Shown piece after piece: positions 9,272-16,971 of a DNA stretch of 35,422 nt. This DNA is from a virus, in the IMG/VR virus record IMGVR_UViG_3300024290_000011, positions 1 to 35,422 of that record; one strand, 5' to 3'. Each line of letters opens with the position of its first letter. The stretch's first letter is position 1. Both the position numbers and the translations under genes were made by a program. The notes beneath the pieces were generated by a model, which saw only the letters and a program-made list of their open reading frames with translations, did no database searches and was not told the DNA's origin.

Positions 9272-10111
9272 ATGAGTCTAGTCCAATTTGAAACAGACAG
9301 AGAGCTTGGCTCTCGCGTCGAGATGTACCTTTTCGAGAGCGACGACGGCCGGTATCGGTGGGCGTACACGACAGATGCTCGTCCTCGTGTTCTGAGCGGC
9401 ATCGAGTACAAGCCAGAAGCGATAAAGCGCGGTGAGCTGAAGCAAACTGCCGGCGACTCAAATGTCGAAACGCTTCAAGTCACGGTGCCTTTCGACAACG
9501 CCGTGGCGGTAGCGCATGTTCCGTACCTGCCTCCTCGCCCCGTGAAGCTGACTATCTTCGCATATCAACGCAACGACCCGGCGTCTGAAATCGTTCAGGC
9601 GTTTACCGGCTTCATCACCAGCTTCAGTCAAAAGGGCGGAGAAGCTACGTTCGAGTGCTCACAGATTCTCGACAACATGTCGCAGACCGTACCGTGGGCG
9701 GTCTTCAAGGTAGGTTGCATCTGGGCGCTTTACCAAATTGGCTGCGGCGTCGACAAGCAGCTGTGGAAAAACATCGCCTTGGTGTCGGGTGTTTCCGGCG
9801 TAACAATCCACTCGTCTGAGTTTTCGTCCAAGCCAGGAGATACCGATGACGACCTCGGATGGTATACCAACGGGTTTGCGTACAACCCCGATACCGGAGA
9901 GCAGAGGTTCATCGTGGCGCACGACTCCGTAGCAGGAACGATAACCGTAGTGTACCCGTTCGGCTCTTCTGAAACTCTGCTGAGTCTTGAGGTTTTTGCA
10001 GGTTGCGCTAGAACGAAAGAAATATGCTCGATCAAATTCGACAACAAGTTGAATTACGTCGGCTTCGATCATTTTCCCGAATACAACGTCTTCCAGCAGG
10101 GGCTAACCTAA
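9272..10111 (+). CDS. BR0599/gpL-like tail tip protein, possible Fe-S binder
   Basis: This 279-residue protein matches the phage BR0599/DUF2163 style of tail tip protein. The N-terminal ~120 residues are a beta domain and the C-terminus has the typical 'CSIKFDNKLNYVGFDHFPE' block. Cysteines lie at 149, 158, 245 and 252. The pair spacings (9 and 7) match those I recall for the Fe-S-binding cysteines of lambda gpL, but here ~86 residues separate the pairs. gpL-type proteins link the distal tail to the central hub. Start ATG 9272 is chosen over the open frame from 9224 because that part overlaps the previous gene. The stop TAA shares its last A with the next ATG. Confidence 0.8.
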   Translation: MSLVQFETDRELGSRVEMYLFESDDGRYRWAYTTDARPRVLSGIEYKPEAIKRGELKQTAGDSNVETLQVTVPFDNAVAVAHVPYLPPRPVKLTIFAYQRNDPASEIVQAFTGFITSFSQKGGEATFECSQILDNMSQTVPWAVFKVGCIWALYQIGCGVDKQLWKNIALVSGVSGVTIHSSEFSSKPGDTDDDLGWYTNGFAYNPDTGEQRFIVAHDSVAGTITVVYPFGSSETLLSLEVFAGCARTKEICSIKFDNKLNYVGFDHFPEYNVFQQGLT

Positions 10112-12687
10112 TGGTCTGGGTATCCATAATCGTTGCGCTCGTCATGGCGGTCATCGGCGAGCTTCTCCGGCCGAAGCCGAAATTCAATGACCCGAAGCCG
10201 TCAGCGGTAGGCGACTTCTCGTTCCCCACCGTGGACGCTTCTCGCGTCATTCCGGTTTTCTTCGGCACCTGCAAGCACGAAGGCCCTAACGTTACGTGGT
10301 TTGGAGACCTGAAGGTCGTCACTCTGAAGAAGAAGGTCAAGACCGGCTGGTTCTCTTCCAAGAAGATCGTTCAGGGTTACAACTACTACCTTGGCGCGCA
10401 GCTTATTTTTTCGTATGGTCCGATCGACGAGTTTCTGGAAATTCGAGTCGACGACAAGAAAATCAGTCTGGTTCAGTCTGTTTTCTACATCCCTCCGGGC
10501 GGCGGCTTCGCATCGGCTGCGGCGGGGCTGGTGTACAAGACGAACTGGATCGCAGGTCCGCCGTCGTCTCGCGACTTCGTCGGCGACGTATGCAGCTTTT
10601 GGCTGTACGGCCCGAAGATTCTCGACAACGGCGACCCCCCGAACGGCGTCGTCGGGCAGTGCAGGATGTACCGGGGGTCGTTCGAGCAACCGCCTAACCT
10701 GTACCTGGGCCACAAGTGGTCGGAGCCGGATATGTCGGCGTTCCGTCCCTTGTTCTATATGGTCCTGGAGCAGTGCTATCTGGGCAACAGCGACACCCCG
10801 CCTCCTATCTCGGTCATTGCGAGGCGTTGCCCCAACCAACTCGGTCTCACCGGAGGAAGGCACAACGTCAACGGCGACTCGAACATCGCTTGCGCTGTGT
10901 ACGAAGTGATGACGAACAAGATGTGGGGCATGAAGATTCCCGAGGACAAAATCGACATCGATTCTTTCCGGGACTGCGGAAACATCTTGGCCGAAGAATC
11001 GATCGGCATTTCCATGCTGATTCAGACGGCCTTGAGCGGAAAAGACTTGGTCGCGGAAATGCTTCGTCACGCGGACGGCATCGTTTACGCCGACCCGATC
11101 ACGGGCCTGTACACGATGACGCTGGCTCGCGAAATTCCTGAAGACGAGCAGGAGTACCTTCTTGTCGTCGACGATTCTTGCATCGAAAAAGATACTTTCG
11201 ACTATTCGCGATCCTCTTGGGAACTGACGAAAAACACGATCATCGTAAAGTACACTGACCGAGCTACTTTCAGCACGAAGCCGGTCACGTACCAAGAGCT
11301 TGCGAACATCGACGTTCGAGGCGGAACGGTAGACCCGGAAGAGTTCGATTATCTCGGTTTCAGCAACTCGACGGCCGCCATGAACACGGCTGCGCGGATA
11401 TCGAAAATGAAATCTTCGCCGCTGGTGTCTGCGAAGATGTCGCTAAATCGAATCGGATACAAGCTGCGGCCCGGCTCGGCGTTCTGGCTGAGAAAGCCAA
11501 ACCTCGGATTGGCAAACGTGCTAATGCGGGTAATCGAAATCAGCTACGGAACGCTGGACGACCCTTCCGTGAAGATCACCGCTATGGAAGACATATTCGC
11601 TGTAAACGCGGTGGCGTATTTGCCGCCGGGGTCCGGGGAATGGGTGCCTCCGGTCGGTCCGGTCATCCCCTTCACGCAACGCCGCTTGTGGGAGGCGCCT
11701 GCTTTCGGAGCCGACGACAAGAGCCGTCGATTCGTAATGACCATGGCGGTTGCTCCAACCCAGTCCACAACTGCGTACGACGTGTGGTCCGACACGACCG
11801 GAGGCGATCTTCTCCTCCTGACGAATTCCGTAGACACGCTGACGCCGTCCGGAACGCTGGTGTCGTCGCTGTCCCGTACCGGACCCGAAGTCGACACTGC
11901 CGGATTCACGATCACCGCGCTCGTGGGCGTCGACGATATCGTGGAAGACGAATCCACAAACGCCCGAGAGAACGGCGAAAACCTTCTGGTGATCGGCAAC
12001 GAAATCATTGCCTGGCAGGCGTTGGTTGATAACGAAGACGGCACTCACACCGTCACGGGGACATTTCGCGGCGTTCTCGACACGCAGCCGGAAGACCACG
12101 CTGTAGGAGCGCGCGTGTATTTCATATCGGACGGAGCCGGCACTACCAACGAAGAAGGGTACGCCGCAGACGTGACGGTGTACGCCAAGTTGGTTCCGAA
12201 AAGCATTAACGACACGGTTGATATCGCGCTGGTCACGCTGGCGAGCGAAGCGACAAACGCCCGTGCGCTGCGTCCTTTACCTCCGAGCCGTTTGAGGATA
12301 AACGACGCTACGGTCGGTTCAAGCGCGGCCTATAGTGACGACATGAACGTCACATGGGCGCATCGCAACCGCATGGACGAAGATGTTCCGCCTCGTTCAG
12401 CGGTGTCTCGTACGATCGAGCCCGGAACCACATACAGCATTCGGGTCTACAACAGCTCGAACACGCTGTTGATTGCGCGGCTCGGTATCTCCGGAAGCGT
12501 TTCCTCCGCGGTAGTTCGCCTGGCTTCTTCTGGCAGCATGAGGATTGAAATAGAGGCTGTGCGAGACGGGTACGGAAGCTGGACAAAGCTGACGGGGTTG
12601 TTCTCGTACACCGCTGCAACCGGCGCGACAGCCAACGAAATCATCGTAGACGAACCCTCGTACATCCTAGACGGAGGCGGAGCGTAA
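10111..12687 (+). CDS. J-like tail tip / central hub protein
   Basis: This 858-residue protein starts at ATG 10111 (TAATG overlap with the previous stop) and opens with a hydrophobic segment (VSIIVALVMAVIGELL). Blocks at ~40-130 and ~200-330 resemble the hub proteins that follow BR0599 genes. At ~650 there is 'VTGTFRGVLDTQPEDHAVGA', a feature of J-like or gene-transfer-agent-like hubs. The last ~110 residues look like a fibronectin type III domain, the usual mount for fibres. It probably forms the trimeric tip that contacts the host envelope and carries the receptor-binding fibre encoded next. The hydrophobic N-terminus is common in this family and need not mean membrane insertion. Confidence 0.8.
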   Translation: MVWVSIIVALVMAVIGELLRPKPKFNDPKPSAVGDFSFPTVDASRVIPVFFGTCKHEGPNVTWFGDLKVVTLKKKVKTGWFSSKKIVQGYNYYLGAQLIFSYGPIDEFLEIRVDDKKISLVQSVFYIPPGGGFASAAAGLVYKTNWIAGPPSSRDFVGDVCSFWLYGPKILDNGDPPNGVVGQCRMYRGSFEQPPNLYLGHKWSEPDMSAFRPLFYMVLEQCYLGNSDTPPPISVIARRCPNQLGLTGGRHNVNGDSNIACAVYEVMTNKMWGMKIPEDKIDIDSFRDCGNILAEESIGISMLIQTALSGKDLVAEMLRHADGIVYADPITGLYTMTLAREIPEDEQEYLLVVDDSCIEKDTFDYSRSSWELTKNTIIVKYTDRATFSTKPVTYQELANIDVRGGTVDPEEFDYLGFSNSTAAMNTAARISKMKSSPLVSAKMSLNRIGYKLRPGSAFWLRKPNLGLANVLMRVIEISYGTLDDPSVKITAMEDIFAVNAVAYLPPGSGEWVPPVGPVIPFTQRRLWEAPAFGADDKSRRFVMTMAVAPTQSTTAYDVWSDTTGGDLLLLTNSVDTLTPSGTLVSSLSRTGPEVDTAGFTITALVGVDDIVEDESTNARENGENLLVIGNEIIAWQALVDNEDGTHTVTGTFRGVLDTQPEDHAVGARVYFISDGAGTTNEEGYAADVTVYAKLVPKSINDTVDIALVTLASEATNARALRPLPPSRLRINDATVGSSAAYSDDMNVTWAHRNRMDEDVPPRSAVSRTIEPGTTYSIRVYNSSNTLLIARLGISGSVSSAVVRLASSGSMRIEIEAVRDGYGSWTKLTGLFSYTAATGATANEIIVDEPSYILDGGGA

Positions 12688-13937
12688 TGAGCAACGTAAT
12701 TATTGCGCAGCGCATGTGGCAGCGCAGAGACACCGCCGCTAATTGGACTGCCCGAAATCCGGTCTTGAGTGACGGAGAAATCGGCTTCGAGAGAGACATA
12801 CCGTTCACCTACGTCAAGATGAAAATCGGTAATGGTGATTCTCGGTGGAACGACTTGCCCTATTTCAGCGCAAGCAGTTCGCTCTCCATGCGTATCGACA
12901 GCGGCTTCGTGCAGTACAGCAGCGACGGCGTAGAGTGGTCCAGCCTCATTTCGCTGGAAGACCTTCGCGGCCCTCCGGGAATCGATTTCGACACGGCGAT
13001 GAGCAGCCTTGGCACCATCGAAGATGCGCCGATCGCGCCCGGCGATTCGCTGCGGACGATGCTCGCTAAGTTGCAAGGGCAGATAGACGCGATCAACGCC
13101 AGCGCGGGCGGAGAGACCCTGCTGCAATCCTTCACCGCGACAGGCTCCGAAGTCACGTACGAAGTGCCTGCGGGGGTCTCGTTGATCCGCGCTCACGTCG
13201 TCGGAGCTGCGGGCGGCGGCGGCGTCTACGCGACGGGGCTCAAGTCCGGTGCGGGCGGCTACACCGTGGGCGACATCTCCGTTACCCCCGGCCAGGTGCT
13301 TCGGATTCGCGTGGGCGGCGGCGGCAAGGGCGGCAAGTACACCAGCCCGCAGGCCGGCGGCCTAGGCGGCTGGCCGGGCGGTGGCAGCGGCGCTTTCGGG
13401 GATACCTGGTGCGGCGGCGGTGGCGGCTACTCCGGCGTCTTCCTGGACGACGGCAGCCCCCTGCTGCTGGCAGGCGGCGGTGGCGGCGCGTCTGGCTACA
13501 GCCTCTCCGGCGGCAACGGCGGCGGGCTCACGGGCGGAGACAGCGCGGGCGGGGCTACCGGCGGCTCCCAGACGGCCGGGGGGTCAGGCGGCGGCAGCGG
13601 GTACGCCGGTAGCGCCTACCAAGGCGGCAACGCGGACGGCGGCAATCGGACGGTCTCGACCAGCAGGGACGACGGCGGCGGCGGTGGCGGGTATTATGGC
13701 GGTGGCGCACCGGGCGGCGACGGCCTCCCGGGAGCCGGCGGAAGTGGCTACGTCGATCCGTCCGTCAGCAACGCCGCGTCGTATCGCAACCCGGTCAACG
13801 GAGAGTCGCCGACCCAGAAGCCCGACTTCGTCCTCGGGGTCGGCCTTGGCCTTTACGGCAACGCTGTCGGCACTGTTTCCGCATCGGATGCGAGCAACGG
13901 CGGCGACGGCGTAGTGGTCCTGGTCCGGCTCAGCTAG
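12687..13937 (+). CDS. Tail fibre/adhesin with glycine-rich domain
   Basis: This 416-residue protein overlaps the hub stop by one base (TAATG). Residues 1-60 match the Mtd N-terminal-like module found in many tail proteins (QRRDTAANWTARNPVLSDGE, then 'KIGNGDSRWNDLPYF'). Residues ~150-400 are extremely Gly-rich with many GGG runs. Such blocks can fold as a sandwich of polyglycine-II helices, as in phage S16 gp38-type adhesins, with receptor-binding loops between the runs. This makes it the best candidate receptor-binding protein. From about base 13100 the DNA turns much more GC-rich than the upstream tail genes, suggesting that the tip module was exchanged separately. Confidence 0.8.
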   Translation: MSNVIIAQRMWQRRDTAANWTARNPVLSDGEIGFERDIPFTYVKMKIGNGDSRWNDLPYFSASSSLSMRIDSGFVQYSSDGVEWSSLISLEDLRGPPGIDFDTAMSSLGTIEDAPIAPGDSLRTMLAKLQGQIDAINASAGGETLLQSFTATGSEVTYEVPAGVSLIRAHVVGAAGGGGVYATGLKSGAGGYTVGDISVTPGQVLRIRVGGGGKGGKYTSPQAGGLGGWPGGGSGAFGDTWCGGGGGYSGVFLDDGSPLLLAGGGGGASGYSLSGGNGGGLTGGDSAGGATGGSQTAGGSGGGSGYAGSAYQGGNADGGNRTVSTSRDDGGGGGGYYGGGAPGGDGLPGAGGSGYVDPSVSNAASYRNPVNGESPTQKPDFVLGVGLGLYGNAVGTVSASDASNGGDGVVVLVRLS

Positions 13938-13972
13938 TACACCCTTTCAGAAGCAGCGAGAGCGCCCCGACG

Positions 13973-14719
13973 ATGAATTCCGGTCAGCCCCCCGAGAACA
14001 GATCACGACGCGCCACCGACCAGCTCGGAGGGCTGCTCGACGCCGCTCAACAAGCCGTGCGGCTGGAGCGAATGGAAGGACAGCACCAGCTGCTTGCGCA
14101 GCGTGTGTCTACCGGCATGGAGAACGTGACCAACACGCTCAACAGCATGCAGGTCGAAATTCGTGGTTTCGGCCAGAAGCTCACCGAATTAGCGGAGCTG
14201 CGTTTTTCTCACGACAGCAACGAGCGGGCGGTAGAAGATATAAAGCGCTCTTTGTCTGAAATGAATTCGAGGCTCGAAGATTGGTTCGACGATTACGAAG
14301 AACGCAACACCGTACGTTGGCGGCAGTACGAAGCCAACCGTGACGCATGGAGAACGCAGCACGAAGCCGACAACGAAAAAACGAAAGCCGACCTCAATGC
14401 CGAAATTCGTAACGTTCGTGAAGTCGTAATAAAATATGCGGGATACAGTGCAGCAATCGGTGCGCTAGGCGGAGTTATTATTGCCGGCTTCCTTTGGACT
14501 ATCAATTATCGATTCGATACGGTCAAGGAAGATACGCAGGATGTGTCGAAAGACATGGACAAAGCAGAAAATCGGCAAATGGATTTGATTAAAAGAGTTT
14601 CCGACCTTGAACTTTATCTTGCACGCGGAGGTCGGATTCCCGAAGAAACGTACAACCCTCAGACCAGAAAGGAGACTTCCAGTGGAAGCCAAGAATCGTC
14701 CGGCCAATCCGGAAAGTGA
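13973..14719 (+). CDS. Coiled-coil membrane protein of the lysis cassette
   Basis: This 248-residue protein has a charged N-terminal half rich in heptad-like helix (residues ~25-150). One strong membrane segment follows at ~153-180 (around 'AAIGALGGVIIAGFLWTI'), then a second helical stretch and a Ser/Gly/Gln-rich tail. It lies just before a holin-like gene and the endolysin, so a role in lysis timing or as a holin partner is plausible but not shown. A structural or superinfection-related role is also possible. Its last 38 bases overlap the next gene. Confidence 0.65.
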   Translation: MNSGQPPENRSRRATDQLGGLLDAAQQAVRLERMEGQHQLLAQRVSTGMENVTNTLNSMQVEIRGFGQKLTELAELRFSHDSNERAVEDIKRSLSEMNSRLEDWFDDYEERNTVRWRQYEANRDAWRTQHEADNEKTKADLNAEIRNVREVVIKYAGYSAAIGALGGVIIAGFLWTINYRFDTVKEDTQDVSKDMDKAENRQMDLIKRVSDLELYLARGGRIPEETYNPQTRKETSSGSQESSGQSGK

Positions 14720-15086
14720 AATGTCGTTTCGTCGTCGCGCCTGGGAGTTCTGGCGGCGCAACCAGGTGATCTTTTTCCAGCTCCCGGTGATGCTGGCGTT
14801 TCTCGTCGGTAGCTATGTCGTGCTGAAGTCGGTGGACTCGCGGATCGGAGTCGAAGGATTCGGAGACGTGTTCGGCTATGCGCTCAACGGTGTGCGCGCC
14901 ACGCTCATCATTTTCACGGCATGGTGGATCAAGAAGTGGCCGTGGTTCGATTTGCACGACAAGACGGAGCTGGACCTGTTCAACTCGATGCGCGGCGGCA
15001 ACTGGATGGCGTACTGGATCGTGGTTCGGGATCGCGTCGAGTGGATCGCGGCGCTCGGCTTCGCGACGTATTGGTACACGCGATGA
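14682..15086 (+). CDS. Holin-like membrane protein
   Basis: The start is taken as GTG 14682 because AAAGGAG (14668-14674) lies 7 bases before it; the frame is also open from 14607. The product is 134 residues with membrane segments at about 28-48 (IFFQLPVMLAFLVGSYVVL) and 64-86 (YALNGVRATLIIFTAWWI), and a weaker third one near the C-terminus. Small size, multiple membrane spans and placement directly before the endolysin are the usual marks of a holin, which opens the inner membrane at lysis. No family-specific motif was recognised. It overlaps the endolysin start by ATGA (15083-15086). Confidence 0.65.
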   Translation: MEAKNRPANPESEMSFRRRAWEFWRRNQVIFFQLPVMLAFLVGSYVVLKSVDSRIGVEGFGDVFGYALNGVRATLIIFTAWWIKKWPWFDLHDKTELDLFNSMRGGNWMAYWIVVRDRVEWIAALGFATYWYTR

Positions 15087-15955
15087 ACGCCCGTCTCGCG
15101 TTGCTTCTGGCCGTGGCCGTAACGACAGCTTCGTGCTGGGCGCCGGTCCCGAAGGTCGACAGCACGGTTCTGCCGGCCGCACCGGCAGGCCTCCCCGCCA
15201 GCGCGCCGCCACCCGTTGTCAACCGTACCGTGGCGGAACAGCCGCTCCCGGAAGCGGTCAAGGCGGCGTCGGCTGTTGCCGCGGAACCGCTTCTGGAGGC
15301 GCAGGCGGCCCTTGCCGCGGAGCTGCCAGAGCAGCCGCTTCCGGAGCCTCGGGACGCCGTCTGCCGGCGCGCAGCAGCGGCGCTCATCCTGCGCTGGGAA
15401 GTCACAGGTCCGGCGTACTACCGCAAGCACCTGGAGCGCCCCGTGTGGCCGGGCGGAGCGTCCGGTATCACCTGGGGAATCGGCTACGACGGCGGGCACC
15501 AGACACGCACCGTGATCGCAGACGACTGGCGGGATCACGGTGCGGTCGATCGTCTGGCGACCACGGCGGGCATCACGGGCCGTAATGCTCAGGCGGTCTT
15601 GACCCGCTATCTCGATATCCCCACGGCTTTCGATCATGCAAGCCGGGTTTTCGAGAATCGGAGCCTGATCGAATACGAGCGTCGAACCGATCGCGCCTTT
15701 CGCGCCAAGTTCGAGGACTTGAGGCCCAATGCTTGTGCCGCGCTCGTTTCGCTGGTCTACAACCGCGGAGCCGCGATGACGGGCGACTCTCGGCGTGAAA
15801 TGCGCAATATCCGCGACGTGTGCATCCCGAACCAGGACTACTCGTGCATCGCATCGGAGATTCGCGGCATGAAGCGCTTGTGGCGCGGCACCGTAAACGA
15901 ACGCGGCCTATCGGCTCGCCGCGAGTCGGAAGCAATCCTGGCCGAAACACCGTAG
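15083..15955 (+). CDS. Endolysin (lysozyme-like) with N-terminal signal
   Basis: The start is ATG 15083, inside an ATGA overlap with the holin-like gene; upstream in-frame codons lie within that gene. The 290-residue product has a hydrophobic N-terminus (LALLLAVAVTTASC, Cys18) that looks like a signal peptide or weak lipobox. A Pro/Ala-rich linker follows to ~90, with EQPLPE at 52-57 and 83-88. The catalytic domain covers ~95-290: Glu106 in 'LRWEVTGPAYY' is the likely acid, followed by 'SGITWGIGYDGG' (128-138) and a later 'ALVSLVYNRG' helix, as in GH24-like muramidases. It cleaves peptidoglycan at lysis. Lysozyme-family muramidase is the safest call; a different glycan-cleaving specificity cannot be excluded. 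Confidence 0.8.
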   Translation: MNARLALLLAVAVTTASCWAPVPKVDSTVLPAAPAGLPASAPPPVVNRTVAEQPLPEAVKAASAVAAEPLLEAQAALAAELPEQPLPEPRDAVCRRAAAALILRWEVTGPAYYRKHLERPVWPGGASGITWGIGYDGGHQTRTVIADDWRDHGAVDRLATTAGITGRNAQAVLTRYLDIPTAFDHASRVFENRSLIEYERRTDRAFRAKFEDLRPNACAALVSLVYNRGAAMTGDSRREMRNIRDVCIPNQDYSCIASEIRGMKRLWRGTVNERGLSARRESEAILAETP

Positions 15956-15963
15956 GAGGAAAC

Positions 15964-16392
15964 ATGACCGCTTTTCTCACGTGGCTTTTCGGCACAAGGA
16001 TCGGCCGAATTTTCTTCACCGCTTTCATTGTCGCCTGGTGCTGGTACGGCTTTTCGAGCTACTACTACCGGCAGGGAGTCAAGGACTGCCAGGCGCAGCG
16101 CCTCGACGACACCAACGCGGCGAACGTGGAGCAGGGCAACAAGAACATCGACAGCAACAAGATCGGCTCGGAAATCGGTAAGCGGTCCGACGAAGCCGGC
16201 GCGAAGGTCGCGACCGAAGCCGAAGCATCCAACCAACAATCGAAGGAGATTGTCCATGTCGTCTACAAGAACCCGCCCGTCACCGCGCCTATTGCTGTTG
16301 GCTCTTGCGTGCATCCTCTCGATGAGCGGGTGCAGAGCCGGATCAGTGAAGCGCGAGCTGCCGCAGCTGAAGCCCGAGCCGCCGCTCGTTGA
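15964..16392 (+). CDS. Rz: Inner-membrane spanin (Rz-like)
   Basis: The 142-residue product starts at ATG 15964, with TAGGAGGAAAC providing a strong Shine-Dalgarno. Residues ~16-35 are a single N-terminal membrane segment (IFFTAFIVAWCWYGFSSYYY), followed by a long periplasmic helical part rich in Ala, Glu, Gln and Lys that ends in Ala/Arg-rich repeats. This is the Rz i-spanin plan: with the outer-membrane partner it bridges the periplasm and fuses the membranes in the last step of lysis. The partner gene starts inside it in the +1 frame at 16256, which makes the assignment firm even though Rz sequences diverge strongly. Confidence 0.85.
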   Translation: MTAFLTWLFGTRIGRIFFTAFIVAWCWYGFSSYYYRQGVKDCQAQRLDDTNAANVEQGNKNIDSNKIGSEIGKRSDEAGAKVATEAEASNQQSKEIVHVVYKNPPVTAPIAVGSCVHPLDERVQSRISEARAAAAEARAAAR

Positions 16393-16621
16393 CTGCCGGC
16401 AGCCGGCCGCTCCTGCCGTGCCTGTGGAGCCCGCCGCGGACGAATGGATCGAGTGGAACCCGCCGCGGCCCGGACAACGCACAGGAGAGGCGCGGCTGAG
16501 CGAACGGACCGTGACCTACATCCTCGACCTCCTCAACGTGGTGCGCGTCAGTGAGGGCTACCGCAAGACCGAACACGACTGCCTGGACGCGCACGAAGCG
16601 AAGGGCCGTATCCGGCAGTAG
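16256..16621 (+). CDS. Rz1: Outer-membrane spanin lipoprotein (Rz1-like)
   Basis: This 121-residue lipoprotein begins at ATG 16256 inside the Rz gene in another frame, with AAGGAG at 16243-16248 as ribosome site. The leader 'RLLLLALACILSMSGC' ends in a good lipobox with Cys26. The mature part has a Pro-rich stretch (PAAPAVPVEPAADEWIEW, then NPPRPGQR), as expected for an o-spanin. At 121 residues it is longer than lambda Rz1 (60) because of a helical C-terminal extension after the Pro-rich part. It would attach to the outer membrane and pair with Rz. The last 229 bases lie beyond the Rz stop. The promoter of the next element begins directly after the TAG. Confidence 0.85.
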   Translation: MSSTRTRPSPRLLLLALACILSMSGCRAGSVKRELPQLKPEPPLVDCRQPAAPAVPVEPAADEWIEWNPPRPGQRTGEARLSERTVTYILDLLNVVRVSEGYRKTEHDCLDAHEAKGRIRQ

Positions 16622-16650
16622 TTGACAGCCGCTAGGAGCCTAGGTATAGT
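16622..16650 (+). promoter_or_regulatory. Strong sigma70-type promoter
   Basis: TTGACA (16622-16627) and TATAGT (16645-16650) are separated by exactly 17 bp: a perfect -35 box and a 5/6 -10 box. It begins right after the Rz1 stop codon. Only a ~120-base non-coding stretch and a terminator follow, so it should drive the candidate sRNA rather than an mRNA. Confidence 0.75.
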
Positions 16651-16656
16651 CGACTC

Positions 16657-16773
16657 GCTGGTGACACACTTCGCGTTGCATCGGCACTCGGCAGAGAGAA
16701 ACGGTCCGCGGACGCAAGCCCGCCGCCCGGCAAGGACGAGGAACCCCGGAGAGACCCTCCGGGGTTTCTTTTT
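16657..16773 (+). ncRNA. Candidate small RNA (promoter-to-terminator unit)
   Basis: A near-consensus promoter lies just upstream and an intrinsic terminator closes the unit, giving a predicted transcript of about 117 nt. No ATG-initiated ORF with a ribosome site is present; one frame is open but runs through the terminator without a credible start. The body contains the 10-bp palindrome GTCCGCGGAC and C-rich segments. No tRNA-like cloverleaf was found. It may regulate host or phage mRNAs, or act antisense to read-through from the opposing operon. The exact 5' end is an estimate. Confidence 0.6.
16742..16773 (+). terminator. Intrinsic terminator of the candidate sRNA / lysis operon
   Basis: AACCCCGGA (16742-16750) pairs perfectly with TCCGGGGTT (16758-16766), extended by a G-C pair, and is followed by TCTTTTT. 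This strong rightward terminator also ends the tail/lysis transcripts. On the other strand it lacks a U-tract. Confidence 0.9.
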
Positions 16774-16775
16774 GC

Positions 16776-16813
16776 GTCAAGACGAACTTAGTCAAGACGA
16801 AGTTGGTCTTGAC
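16776..16813. repeat. Array B: three GTCWWGAC sites at 15-bp period
   Basis: GTCAAGAC (16776-16783), GTCAAGAC (16791-16798) and GTCTTGAC (16806-16813) lie exactly 15 bp apart. Read on the minus strand the array aligns base for base with array A at 441-478, with similar 7-bp spacers (CAACTTC, TAAGTTC). Sites one and three plus flanks also form a 14-bp inverted repeat with one mismatch. It lies between two convergent terminators. Confidence 0.75.
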
Positions 16814-16820
16814 CAGAAAT

Positions 16821-16853
16821 GAAAACGCCCCCGGCATTTCTGCGCGGGGGCGT
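16821..16853 (-). terminator. Intrinsic terminator of the leftward operon
   Basis: On the minus strand, ACGCCCCCG (plus 16853-16845) pairs with CGGGGGCGT (plus 16833-16825), followed by TTTTC. It lies ~120 bases after the last leftward gene and faces the lysis/sRNA terminator, so transcription from both sides is stopped here. Confidence 0.85.
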
Positions 16854-16971
16854 GAGGTCGAGGCGGCGGTTCTGTTGTTCCGGTGTCCGCGTCATCGCGA
16901 CGAGGTTGATCCGGCTGGAAGGGCACGTACGCTTCGACGAGGCTCTACCTTACTGCGATTGCCAGCGGCCG

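Noticed and set aside
2624-15603. Single GTCWWGAC matches in coding DNA (2624, 5408, 10336, 15596)
   Set aside because: They are isolated, lack the 15-bp period and lie in genes, so they look like chance matches.
16622-16822. Open frame across the candidate sRNA
   Set aside because: It has no ATG or ribosome site and runs through a strong terminator and array B.
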